Source: Patescibacteria group bacterium (GTDB taxonomy: Bacteria > Patescibacteriota > Minisyncoccia > Moranbacterales > JAKLHP01). From it: a DNA stretch of 6,158 nucleotides. The notes beneath the pieces are model-generated. The model was not told where the DNA came from, did no database searches, and worked only from the letters and a program-made list of their open reading frames with translations. A program made the translations under genes and the position numbers. The stretch is taken from the NCBI GenBank assembly GCA_022710085.1, contig JAKLHP010000051.1, forward strand, positions 1 through 6,158, written 5' to 3'. Below are positions 1 through 4,992 of the stretch, piece by piece (within the stretch, counting starts at the first letter, position 1; every line of letters begins with the position of its first letter).

Positions 1-26
1 GGAGCAAGAGTAGGTCGCCGCCAAGA
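1..26 (+). rRNA. rrf: 5S ribosomal RNA, 3' end only
   Basis: The first bases (GAGTAGGTCGCCGCCAAG) closely match the 3' end of bacterial 5S rRNA; from memory, the Bacillus 5S ends in GAGTAGGACGCCGCCAAGC. Only the 3' side of the last helices is present and the gene begins left of the window. The end is approximate, near the CCAAGAC. A hairpin terminator follows about 40 bases later, as expected for the end of an rRNA operon. Confidence 0.8.
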
Positions 27-63
27 CTATGTAATTAACTCAAGATGGCCTTAAAATAAACAG

Positions 64-84
64 CAAGCGAGAGCTTGTTTTTTT
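64..84 (+). terminator. Intrinsic terminator of the rRNA operon
   Basis: A 5-bp perfect stem (CAAGC/GCTTG, 64-68 with 73-77) is closed by a GAGA tetraloop and followed directly by seven T (78-84). It follows the 5S rRNA end and separates it from the small-gene cluster, so that cluster probably has its own promoter. I see no convincing promoter in 85-125. Confidence 0.8.
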
Positions 85-140
85 GTTGGCTTAGGGCTAG
101 TATTTATTCAGAAACTTAAAAATTGAAAAGGAGGATTTTT

Positions 141-314
141 GTGAAGATAAAGGACAGGACCAAAAAACCCAGAAAAAGAAAGCTCATAAAGCATGTGCTG
201 AAAGGAGGCAAAACTGAGATTTTGCTTGCGATTGGCTGCAGCGATGAAACTCTCAACAAAATAATTACAAAACCCAGGGATTTTTATAAGAAAGGAGCTG
301 AAATTGCCCATTAA
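141..314 (+). CDS. Small basic protein, function unknown (57 aa)
   Basis: Not recognised. The frame is open from a TTG at 123, but that codon lies just before the SD AAAAGGAGG (126-134). The GTG at 141, six bases after it, is therefore the sensible start, giving 57 residues. The N-terminal 25 residues are strongly basic (KDRTKKPRKRK). The middle holds a short hydrophobic stretch (ILLAIGC) with one cysteine (C33), followed by SDETLNKIITKP. There is no signal peptide or membrane span. It is first in a run of four small genes in the same direction: its stop at 312-314 overlaps the SD of the next gene. The basic head suggests nucleic-acid or ribosome contact, but that is only an inference from charge. 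Confidence 0.6.
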   Translation: MKIKDRTKKPRKRKLIKHVLKGGKTEILLAIGCSDETLNKIITKPRDFYKKGAEIAH

Positions 315-325
315 AAGGAGAAGGT

Positions 326-601
326 ATGGGGAATAAAAATAAAGGATTGAAAAGACACGGAGAAGAAGGGATTAACCAATTTGCCCATAAGGTCAACCTG
401 GATCAGGTAGCAGGTGAAGCAGGCAGATGGTCTATTCTAGTTGGAAATACTGAAGACGAATCCGATCTGACAAACGAAGCAACGCTCGGCTTGAATGCGC
501 TCGAAACTCGCAATGCCGTTGGGATGCCCTTTGACGACGAATGCTCTGTTCCGGATACTTCTCTTGTCATAATTGATAGACTTCATGAGGGGGAGCGATG
601 A
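326..601 (+). CDS. Small acidic protein with TLGLN motif, function unknown (91 aa)
   Basis: Not recognised. The ATG follows AAAAGGAG (313-320) by five bases. The first 35 residues are polar and mixed in charge; the rest is acidic (TEDESD, PFDDE, RLHEGE). Residues 50-58 read NEATLGLNA. This matches a motif in the next two proteins (NIETLSLNA and NKDTISLNV), so the three are probably distant relatives or carry a common recognition element. There is a single cysteine (C73). Its stop codon overlaps the start of the next gene as ATGA (598-601), which points to translational coupling. No signal peptide or transmembrane segment is visible. Confidence 0.65.
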   Translation: MGNKNKGLKRHGEEGINQFAHKVNLDQVAGEAGRWSILVGNTEDESDLTNEATLGLNALETRNAVGMPFDDECSVPDTSLVIIDRLHEGER

Positions 602-801
602 AAAAAGAGAGAAAGAAAGAGATCCGTCCCGTAAGGCAGCGTAGAGAGAAGGTGGAGTTTGGATTGAACATCGAAACGCTTTCTCTGAATGCGAGGATGG
701 CCTGCGGAAATCTTAGCCTTTGCTGCGGTGATGGAATTCCGGATGATTTTTTCACGAATAATGCCAAATACAGGAGGAAGGGATCTTTCATAAGTGAATA
801 A
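598..801 (+). CDS. Small protein with TLSLN motif and cysteine cluster, function unknown (67 aa)
   Basis: Not recognised. The ATG overlaps the preceding stop (ATGA), and the SD GAGGGGGAG lies inside the previous coding region. The first 20 residues are very basic (KKERKKEIRPVRQRREK). Residues 25-32 (IETLSLNA) match the shared motif, and a cysteine-containing stretch follows at once (ACGNLSLCCGDG; C36, C42, C43). The C-terminal third is polar. A Cys-rich tail after an LSLN element recalls some RiPP precursor peptides, but no maturation enzyme is in the window, so this is only a hypothesis. Metal binding by the three cysteines is an alternative. Confidence 0.65.
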   Translation: MKKERKKEIRPVRQRREKVEFGLNIETLSLNARMACGNLSLCCGDGIPDDFFTNNAKYRRKGSFISE

Positions 802-811
802 GGAGAAAGAA

Positions 812-943
812 ATGAGCAAGAAAGGCAAGGAGGTTTTAAAGAAAAGTAAGAAAAAGACAAAAACGAAGAAGAAATGGAGGACGAACAAAGATACCATCAG
901 CCTCAATGTTGAGAGGTTTGCAGGTGTATTTATTCCAGGATAG
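812..943 (+). CDS. Very small lysine-rich protein with TISLN motif (43 aa)
   Basis: Not recognised. The ATG at 812 lies six bases after GGAG (802-805), and the SD begins right at the stop of the previous gene. The stop is TAG (941-943). Of residues 1-26, 15 are Lys or Arg, in a head like that of the preceding protein. The short tail begins NKDTISLNV (25-33) and ends GVFIPG. The shared motif, the good SD and the spacing to neighbours support it as a real gene despite its size. It closes the four-gene run; a terminator follows 24 bases later. Confidence 0.6.
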   Translation: MSKKGKEVLKKSKKKTKTKKKWRTNKDTISLNVERFAGVFIPG

Positions 944-967
944 TTAAAAAGGATACAAGCATAAAAC

Positions 968-1006
968 ATAAGCCCAAGGGAAATCCCGCGGGCTTATTAA
1001 TTTTTT
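968..1006 (+). terminator. Intrinsic terminator of the four-gene cluster
   Basis: ATAAGCCC (968-975) pairs perfectly with GGGCTTAT (990-997). An inner GGG/CCC pairing (978-980 with 985-987) adds to it, and TTAATTTTTT follows. It sits between the small-gene cluster and the membrane-protein gene. Confidence 0.85.
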
Positions 1007-1010
1007 CATC

Positions 1011-1039
1011 TTGTTTTTTTATCTGCTTGGTTGTAGAAT
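1011..1039 (+). promoter_or_regulatory. Candidate sigma-70-type promoter, possibly giving a leaderless mRNA
   Basis: TTGTTT (1011-1016) and TAGAAT (1034-1039) are separated by exactly 17 bases. Transcription would then begin about seven bases later, at or next to the ATG at 1046. That gene has no SD, so initiation on a leaderless message would fit. The evidence is sequence pattern only; the -35 box also lies in a T-rich terminator tail, which raises the chance of a false match. Confidence 0.45.
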
Positions 1040-1045
1040 AAATTT

Positions 1046-1873
1046 ATGGAAATTTCCAGAGATAAAAAAAGATTAATAATAATCGGGATATATGTCATTA
1101 TATTCTTCCTTTTTGGTTTACTTGTTTATTCCTGGTTGAAACCAGATCCGACTTGTACTGACAAAAAACAAAACCAGGGAGAAGAAAAAGTTGATTGTGG
1201 AGGGCCATGCAGTCCTTGCGCAAAAACTTACAGCGTCCAAGATCTTATTATTGAAGAAAAGGTTTTTGTCCTTGGAGGACAGGGAAAATATGACGTAATG
1301 ATGAAAGTTTCCAATCGGAATAATCAAGTCGGAGTGAAAAATTTTTCTTACAGGTTCGTTCTCAAGGACATCAGCGGAAATATTTTGGCTGAAAGGTCAG
1401 GAAATAGTTTTGTTTTGCCGGTAGAATCAAAATATATCATTGAAACTGATCTGGAATCGAAAGTGGCTCCGGATAATATGGAGGTGATAATAAGTAGCTC
1501 TGAATGGGAAGAATTTCTCAGTTATGAACGGCCGGAAATAAATATATACAACAAAAGATATGATCTGGTTTCTTCCGGAGTGGGATATAGTGAAGCCAAA
1601 GGACTTCTTCGAAATGAAAGCTCTTTTGATTTCGATCTGATAAAAATAAACGTGGTTCTTCGGGATGAAGCAGGGAATCCCATAGCTTTCAATAAAACAG
1701 AGATGAGAACCATAAATTCAGGAGAAGAAAGGGATTTCCGCCTTCTTTGGCCGGTAAATTTTCCAGGATCAGTCCAGGGGGTGGAAATGGAAGCAGAAGT
1801 GAATGTTTTTGATTCCGAAACTTTTATCAAAAAATACATAAAAGATACGAAGCCGTTCCAGCAAAATAAGTAA
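1046..1873 (+). CDS. Membrane-anchored extracytoplasmic protein with DCGGPC cysteine motif (275 aa)
   Basis: A conserved-looking hypothetical protein of a type I associate with CPR bacteria; its role is not known. Residues 1-9 are basic, 10-31 form one strong transmembrane helix (signal anchor), and the rest should lie outside the membrane. Directly after the helix comes a four-cysteine element (C37, C51, C55, C58) in the form C..D...QNQGE..VDCGGPCSPC, which could form two disulfides or bind metal. Two beta-rich segments follow, about 62-165 and 168-258. Both have the feel of FxLYD/Ig-like sandwich domains: a loop rich in N, S and G, then alternating hydrophobics ending in a hydrophobic WPV or VII strand. 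There is no SD (the start context is AATTTATG). It lies 74 bases upstream of rodA in the same direction, so a cell-envelope role is plausible but not shown. Confidence 0.8.
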   Translation: MEISRDKKRLIIIGIYVIIFFLFGLLVYSWLKPDPTCTDKKQNQGEEKVDCGGPCSPCAKTYSVQDLIIEEKVFVLGGQGKYDVMMKVSNRNNQVGVKNFSYRFVLKDISGNILAERSGNSFVLPVESKYIIETDLESKVAPDNMEVIISSSEWEEFLSYERPEINIYNKRYDLVSSGVGYSEAKGLLRNESSFDFDLIKINVVLRDEAGNPIAFNKTEMRTINSGEERDFRLLWPVNFPGSVQGVEMEAEVNVFDSETFIKKYIKDTKPFQQNK

Positions 1874-1895
1874 AAAAATATAGCGCAAAAAACAC

Positions 1896-1923
1896 AACAT
1901 GGAACATATTTTTGTTTCATGTT
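1896..1923 (+). other. Hairpin between the membrane-protein gene and rodA
   Basis: AACATGGAACA (1896-1906) pairs with TGTTTCATGTT (1913-1923) as an 11-bp stem with one G-U pair and a TATTTT loop. A short T run (1933-1937) follows nine bases on. It could be a weak terminator or a processing or stability element in a shared transcript. The T run is too far away for a standard intrinsic terminator. Confidence 0.5.
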
Positions 1924-1947
1924 TCATGCTCTATTTTTAGTTAATTT

Positions 1948-3057
1948 ATGTTTAAAAAGATATTCATTTTTGATTGGATTCTGGTGATCTCAACTTTATT
2001 TTTAGCCGGGATCAGCCTCTTGGCGCTTTATGGAATTTCAGCGGCCGGTTTCAAAGATTCAATTATCATTTGGAAACAATTGAGCTTCCTTTTTTTTGGC
2101 ATCGCTGCGATGGCTTTTTTTGCCCGGACCGATTATCATTATCTTCATTCTTACAGCCGCTGGATTTATTTCATAACTATCTTTTTTTTGATCCTAGTCC
2201 TTCTGTTCGGGAGCAGGATCAGGGGAACGTCTGGCTGGCTGGGGGTTGGGATTTTCAGTGTGCAACCGGTTGAATTTGCCAAGGTGGCCATAATTATTTT
2301 TTTGGCAAGTTTTATTTCCAGTAAAAAAATGATTTTGGGAGAAATATCCCAACTAGTTGTTTCTTTGGTTCTCGTTATGGCTGTTGTTTTTCTGGTAATA
2401 AAACAGCCAGATTTTGGAAGTGCTATGGTCATTCTGGGGATTTGGATTGGTATGACATTGCTTTCCGGGATAAATAAAAAAGTTCTCATCATCCTTCTCA
2501 GTATCGGCCTTCTTTTGACAGCATCAACCTGGTTTTATCTGGCTGATTATCAAAAAGCCAGAATAGTAAGTTTTGTTAATCCTGAAGCTGATATCCAGGG
2601 AAGCGGCTATAATGTTTTTCAATCTATCGTGGCGGTCGGTTCCGGAGGGATTACCGGAAAGGGAATCGGCCAGGGTTCGCAATCCCAACTCAATTTTTTG
2701 CCAGAAAGCCATACCGATTTTATTTTTGCAACTATTACTGAAGAGCTTGGATTTTTCGGTTCGATGATGGTTCTTTTCCTATACGCAGTTATTTTTTATC
2801 GGATGAAAAAAATAGCCAATCTTGCTCCTGATAATTTTGGATATCTTCTTTCTTCGGGAGCGATGATTATGATTTTTCTCCAACTTTTGGTTAATATTGG
2901 GATGAATATCGGGCTAGTTCCTGTAACCGGGATCCCCTTGCCTTTTTTGAGCTACGGAGGAAGTTCTCTGCTGGCTTGCTTCTTGACTCTGGGAATAATT
3001 CTTAATATATACAACAAAAGGACAATTGCTGACTCCAGAATCGTCCAATCTTACTAA
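1948..3057 (+). CDS. rodA: Rod shape-determining protein RodA (SEDS peptidoglycan glycosyltransferase)
   Basis: RodA is an integral membrane glycosyltransferase. With a class B penicillin-binding protein it polymerises lipid II into glycan strands during lateral cell-wall growth. At 369 residues it has the normal family length, with about ten hydrophobic segments. Visible SEDS motifs are GTSGWLGVGIFSVQPVEFAK (93-112), KQPDFGSA (152-159), NPEADIQGSGYNVFQS (211-226), SQSQLNFLPESHTDFIF (244-260; Asp257 is at the known catalytic-Asp position) and GLVPVTGIPLPFLSYGGSS (322-340). The QSQLNFLPE wording favours RodA over FtsW. There is no SD upstream of the ATG (TTAATTTATG), as for the preceding gene. 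No partner PBP2 or MreC/D lies in the window. A strong terminator follows. Confidence 0.95.
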   Translation: MFKKIFIFDWILVISTLFLAGISLLALYGISAAGFKDSIIIWKQLSFLFFGIAAMAFFARTDYHYLHSYSRWIYFITIFFLILVLLFGSRIRGTSGWLGVGIFSVQPVEFAKVAIIIFLASFISSKKMILGEISQLVVSLVLVMAVVFLVIKQPDFGSAMVILGIWIGMTLLSGINKKVLIILLSIGLLLTASTWFYLADYQKARIVSFVNPEADIQGSGYNVFQSIVAVGSGGITGKGIGQGSQSQLNFLPESHTDFIFATITEELGFFGSMMVLFLYAVIFYRMKKIANLAPDNFGYLLSSGAMIMIFLQLLVNIGMNIGLVPVTGIPLPFLSYGGSSLLACFLTLGIILNIYNKRTIADSRIVQSY

Positions 3058-3067
3058 CTTTGGCTAG

Positions 3068-3102
3068 AAAAAAAGCCTGATGATGTAACATCAGGCTTTT
3101 TA
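3068..3102. terminator. Bidirectional intrinsic terminator between rodA and the convergent gene
   Basis: A run of A, then GCCTGATG (3075-3082), pairs with CATCAGGC (3089-3096) and a run of T. This gives a 13-bp perfect stem (3070-3082 with 3089-3101) around ATGTAA. It has T tracts on the outgoing side of both strands, so it serves both rodA and the minus-strand gene. The minus-strand stop codon (TTA on this strand, 3100-3102) lies inside it. Confidence 0.9.
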
Positions 3103-3630
3103 GTTTACACTTTTCCGATCATATCTTTTTAACAGGCTTCTCAGGTGATTGCTTGTTATCCCTGCTTGATTCATTGATTTTGACATTTCCACGAGCTCCA
3201 TTCCAGAGACGCAGAATACCTTTGTCAGATAACCAAAATGTTTTTTCCATCCGGGAAGCCCCAGTGTCCGGATCCTTTTGTAAACAAGCGCTTTGGCATA
3301 TTTGCTATTTTGAATAAGATCTACCCGGGTGTAATGTTTTCCCAACTGGATCATTTGTTTTTCGATCCTGGATAAGCATCGGGGATTATAATAATTGGAA
3401 TAATCCAAGAGCTCGATAAAGTCTCCAGGAACAAATCCCTTGGATCCGGATTCAAAAAGAGCAATGGTCAAAGTCTTAAGATTCTCTTTCTTCATCTCCT
3501 CGAACATTTCCAGCATCAAGCTGAAAAGATCGAAAGATTCACAAGGATCAAAGCCTGATATTTCAGGCTCATAGATGCAATTATCTCTTGCAACAACACT
3601 GGCATGCAATGTTTCTATTTGGCGAGCCAT
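3100..3630 (-). CDS. Protein of unknown function (176 aa)
   Basis: Not recognised. The frame is open further upstream, to 3681, but AAAAGGAGGT on the minus strand (GGAGG at 3640-3636) is five bases before the ATG at 3630, so that start was chosen (MARQIETLHA...). The protein looks soluble and mostly helical. It has an acidic helix about 31-50 (CESFDLFSLMLEMFEEMKKEN), a middle with FVPGDFIELL and several tyrosines, then a basic region (about 102-136) and a C-terminal helical stretch (GMELVEMSKSMNQAGITSNHLRSLLKRY). That end vaguely recalls a helix-turn-helix, which I cannot confirm. Cysteines at 18, 30, 85 and 140 show no metal-site spacing. It is transcribed away from the small-gene array, from its own TTGACA promoter. 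Confidence 0.8.
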   Translation of the reverse strand: MARQIETLHASVVARDNCIYEPEISGFDPCESFDLFSLMLEMFEEMKKENLKTLTIALFESGSKGFVPGDFIELLDYSNYYNPRCLSRIEKQMIQLGKHYTRVDLIQNSKYAKALVYKRIRTLGLPGWKKHFGYLTKVFCVSGMELVEMSKSMNQAGITSNHLRSLLKRYDRKSVN

Positions 3631-3671
3631 ACGCACCTCCTTTTGTTTGGTTTTTGAAATAGCTAATTGGC

Positions 3672-3700
3672 AGTAAAACACATCGAAAAGCTCCTGTCAA
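3672..3700 (-). promoter_or_regulatory. Promoter of the minus-strand 176-aa gene
   Basis: On the minus strand, a perfect -35 box TTGACA (3700-3695) is followed after 17 bases by TTTACT (3677-3672), a 4/6 match to TATAAT. The predicted start near 3665 gives a leader of about 35 bases, with the SD at 3640-3636. The -35 box is one arm of an inverted TGTCAA...TTGACA pair with the plus-strand promoter. Confidence 0.6.
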
Positions 3701-3717
3701 GATGTGAATAACTCTTT

Positions 3718-3745
3718 TTGACAAAAAATGGCAGAAGACTATCAT
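3718..3745 (+). promoter_or_regulatory. Plus-strand promoter facing the small-gene array
   Basis: TTGACA (3718-3723) and TATCAT (3740-3745) lie 16 bases apart; the -35 is perfect and the -10 matches 5/6. Transcription from about 3752 would run through a leader of about 230 bases before the ATG at 3983, and could feed the zinc-ribbon genes further on. It is divergent from the minus-strand promoter, with the two -35 boxes 17 bases apart. Confidence 0.65.
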
Positions 3746-3751
3746 TAGAAG

Positions 3752-3982
3752 CACAAATAAATTAAAACAAAAACATAAATAAATTTCGAAGAGATTAAAA
3801 ATCTGCTCTTTTAAATGTTAGTAAAATATAAAATTAAGACAAAAAAGATAACAAGCTGGCAAAGATTTTTCCGGGAATAAGAATATTATTTTAAAAGACT
3901 GACTAGTGATCGCTATTTCAATTAGTGGTTGATGGCTGGTTCTTTATTTTCAAAAAATTTATTTCAAGGAGGTGAGATATCA
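3752..3982 (+). other. Long AT-rich leader before the 73-aa gene
   Basis: No convincing gene. A weak hairpin AAGAG/CTCTT (3789-3793 with 3806-3810) precedes TTTT. Near the 3' end, CAATTAG (3919-3925) and GGCTGGTT (3934-3941) followed by CTTTATTTT resemble the leader of the first zinc-ribbon gene (CAATTAG...GGCTGGTT, 4342-4359). AATTAG/CTGGTT can pair weakly. The SD AAGGAGGTGA (3966-3975) ends the leader. A 21-codon ATG frame at 3815-3880 has no SD and was not called. Confidence 0.4.
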
Positions 3983-4204
3983 ATGATAAGCTCCGGGATA
4001 TTAATGCTAAAGGCTGGAAAGTTCGGGATTGCTTTCATTCCAACAAGGTTGGCTGAAAAAACGCCGAAAAGAATCGAGGAAATTCCTCAGGTACAAGCAA
4101 CAGAAGTCAAAGAAACTTCCATTGATAGCGGTCTGCTGTATGGCCGGAATAGAAAGGAAATTTTCCTTGAAAATAAGGGAAGGATCATTGATATAACAAT
4201 TTAA
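3983..4204 (+). CDS. Small protein of unknown function (73 aa)
   Basis: Not recognised. The ATG at 3983 is seven bases after a very strong SD (AAGGAGGTGA). The frame is open upstream to 3929 without a comparable SD. The protein starts with a moderately hydrophobic, glycine-containing segment (MISSGILMLKAGKFGIAFIP), has a polar middle (TPKRIEEIPQVQATEVKET) and ends in alternating residues (GRIIDITI) that could be a beta strand. It has no cysteine, unlike the two small genes that follow. The stop codon lies in the base of a 13-bp hairpin. It is first in the small-gene array behind the TTGACA promoter. Confidence 0.6.
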   Translation: MISSGILMLKAGKFGIAFIPTRLAEKTPKRIEEIPQVQATEVKETSIDSGLLYGRNRKEIFLENKGRIIDITI

Positions 4205-4249
4205 TGGGGGATGTGAGGCTGAAAAATCTGCTAAAAACATCCCTCATTA
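4202..4249 (+). other. Hairpin enclosing the stop codon of the 73-aa gene
   Basis: TAATGGGGGATGT (4202-4214) pairs with ACATCCCTCATTA (4237-4249): 13 bp with one G-U pair around a 22-base loop. The TAA stop forms the base of the stem. No T tract follows, so it is not a standard terminator; a 3'-end stabiliser or an inefficient terminator is possible. The two zinc-ribbon genes also end inside a hairpin. Confidence 0.55.
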
Positions 4250-4326
4250 CTTAAGATTAAGAAAAAAATAATCATCAGAGGAAATATAAACAGAAAATGA
4301 AAAAAATAATCAATAAAAATTTTTAG

Positions 4327-4375
4327 AAAGCCAATAAGAGTCAATTAGCCCGGCTGGTTGTTTCTAATTTGCTTT
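4327..4375 (+). promoter_or_regulatory. Leader hairpin before zinc-ribbon gene 1
   Basis: AAAGCCAATAAGAGTCAATTAG (22 nt, 4327-4348) can fold onto 4354-4375 (CTGGTTGTTTCTAATTTGCTTT) around CCCGG. There are 16 Watson-Crick pairs, three G-U pairs and three mismatches. A U-rich stretch (TATATTCATTTTTATT) and then the SD AAGGAGGG follow. The same position and arm length occur before zinc-ribbon gene 2 with different bases, which suggests that the structure is kept. It may be an attenuator-type element or the worn terminator of an upstream unit. Confidence 0.45.
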
Positions 4376-4414
4376 ATATTCATTTTTATTAAAAGAGAAA
4401 AAGGAGGGCTGAAG

Positions 4415-4621
4415 ATGGAGATAAGAACACAGAAAATAAAGATCAAAGTAGTATGCTGTGTCTGTAGGAGGATGATACTGAACGAAAAGGGAGAATGGGT
4501 TAATGGAACATTTGACGAGAAGAAGGAGGATAACCTTTCTCACGGATATTGTCCGGAATGCGGTGAAAAAGTAAGGGAAACATATAGACTTTTCGCAGAG
4601 ACAATGTCAGACCGTAAATAG
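4415..4621 (+). CDS. Small four-cysteine zinc-ribbon-like protein 1 (68 aa)
   Basis: Start chosen at 4415, seven bases after AAGGAGGG (4401-4408); the open frame further upstream is the leader. CxxC pairs C14/C17 and C46/C49 (with an extra C15) frame a core ending NLSHGYCPECGEKV. This resembles the C-terminal element CxWCKK(I)..G.W........SHGICPEC seen at the end of many PAS and response-regulator proteins; that comparison is from memory. Here it stands alone, so binding zinc and acting as a small regulatory or adaptor protein is an inference. It is a paralogue of the next gene: the last 56 coding bases before the perfect repeat align without gaps at a 371-base offset, and both end SDRK. The stop lies inside an 18-bp hairpin. 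Confidence 0.75.
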   Translation: MEIRTQKIKIKVVCCVCRRMILNEKGEWVNGTFDEKKEDNLSHGYCPECGEKVRETYRLFAETMSDRK

Positions 4622-4664
4622 TTTGTCCTAATGAATGGTATTTAACTTCATTAGGACAAACTAT
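4618..4664 (+). other. 18-bp palindrome enclosing the stop codon of zinc-ribbon gene 1
   Basis: ATAGTTTGTCCTAATGAA (4618-4635) pairs perfectly with TTCATTAGGACAAACTAT (4647-4664) around 11 bases. The TAG stop (4619-4621) lies in the stem. No T tract follows. TTAGGA (4651-4656) could instead pair with a second TCCTAA (4664-4669), so two exclusive folds exist. The same element recurs at 4989-5035 after zinc-ribbon gene 2. Confidence 0.85.
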
Positions 4665-4732
4665 CCTAAACAAAAAATAAAAAGCGGGGAAAAATCAAAA
4701 ATGGAAATAAATTCGGGTGAAATTCAATTAAG

Positions 4733-4784
4733 AGTCAATCAAAGTCAATTAGTTTTGGCTAGTTAACTTTGATTGGCTTTTTTT
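4733..4784 (+). terminator. Strong intrinsic terminator or attenuator just before zinc-ribbon gene 2
   Basis: Two 20-base arms (4733-4752 and 4759-4778) pair with 17 Watson-Crick pairs, two G-U pairs and one mismatch around a six-base loop. Seven T (4778-4784) follow. Only 12 bases separate the T run from the SD (AAGGAGG, starting 4795). It may simply end the upstream transcript, but gene 2 would then have almost no room for a promoter of its own. Control by read-through is an alternative. Confidence 0.8.
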
Positions 4785-4806
4785 ATTGATAAAAAAGGAG
4801 GATTCA

Positions 4807-4992
4807 ATGGATGAGAGGAAATTGATATTTGTTTGCGCGTGGTGCAAAAAAGTAGAGATAAGCAAAGGCGTTTGGGAATTAATAAAAGTTCCAGACGGAA
4901 AAATTCCTTCTCATGGGATATGTCCGGAATGCGGTGAAAAAGTCAGGAAAGAGAGCGGACTTGTCCCGAAAAAGAAGTCAGACCGTAAATAG
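4807..4992 (+). CDS. Small four-cysteine zinc-ribbon-like protein 2 (61 aa)
   Basis: Start chosen at 4807, five bases after AAAAAAGGAGG; the ATT/TTG frame upstream lies in the terminator tail. The sequence runs FVCAWCKKVEISKGVW...IPSHGICPECGEKVRK, with C10/C13 and C39/C42. It is closer than its paralogue to the CxWCKK...SHGICPEC tail of sensory proteins. It is shorter than gene 1 in the loop between the cysteine pairs. A 23-base stretch over CPECGEKV (4921-4943) is identical to gene 1. It is flanked by two copies of the 194-bp repeat, so recombination between them would delete the gene exactly. The C terminus is basic (PKKKSDRK). Confidence 0.75.
   Translation: MDERKLIFVCAWCKKVEISKGVWELIKVPDGKIPSHGICPECGEKVRKESGLVPKKKSDRK

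Larger units (their letters stand above)
4606..4799 (+). repeat. 194-bp perfect direct repeat, copy 1
   Basis: Identical, base for base as far as I can read, to 4977-5170 (offset 371). It starts in the last codons of zinc-ribbon gene 1 (from GTCAGACCG, which codes for the end SDRK), runs through the stop-codon hairpin and the intergenic region, and includes the strong leader terminator. It ends in the SD of zinc-ribbon gene 2 (AAGGA). Exact identity next to diverged coding sequence points to a recent duplication, gene conversion or module exchange. Confidence 0.95.

Noticed and set aside
326..601. Recoded TGA (as glycine, as in some CPR lineages)
   Set aside because: The TGA at 599-601 overlaps a well-supported ATG start as ATGA, and the other genes use TAA and TAG normally. 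Nothing requires read-through.
583..969. 128-codon open frame on the minus strand across the small-gene cluster
   Set aside because: It is rich in F, L and S because it mirrors lysine-rich codons on the other strand. It runs through the terminator and has no SD. The plus-strand genes have SDs and a shared motif.
1522..1920. 132-codon open frame on the minus strand inside the membrane-protein gene
   Set aside because: Opposite-strand shadow of a clear plus-strand gene, with no SD and no domain pattern.
3815..3880. 21-codon ATG frame in the leader of the 73-aa gene
   Set aside because: No SD, lysine-rich as expected by chance in AT-rich DNA, and no similarity I can defend to the other small proteins.
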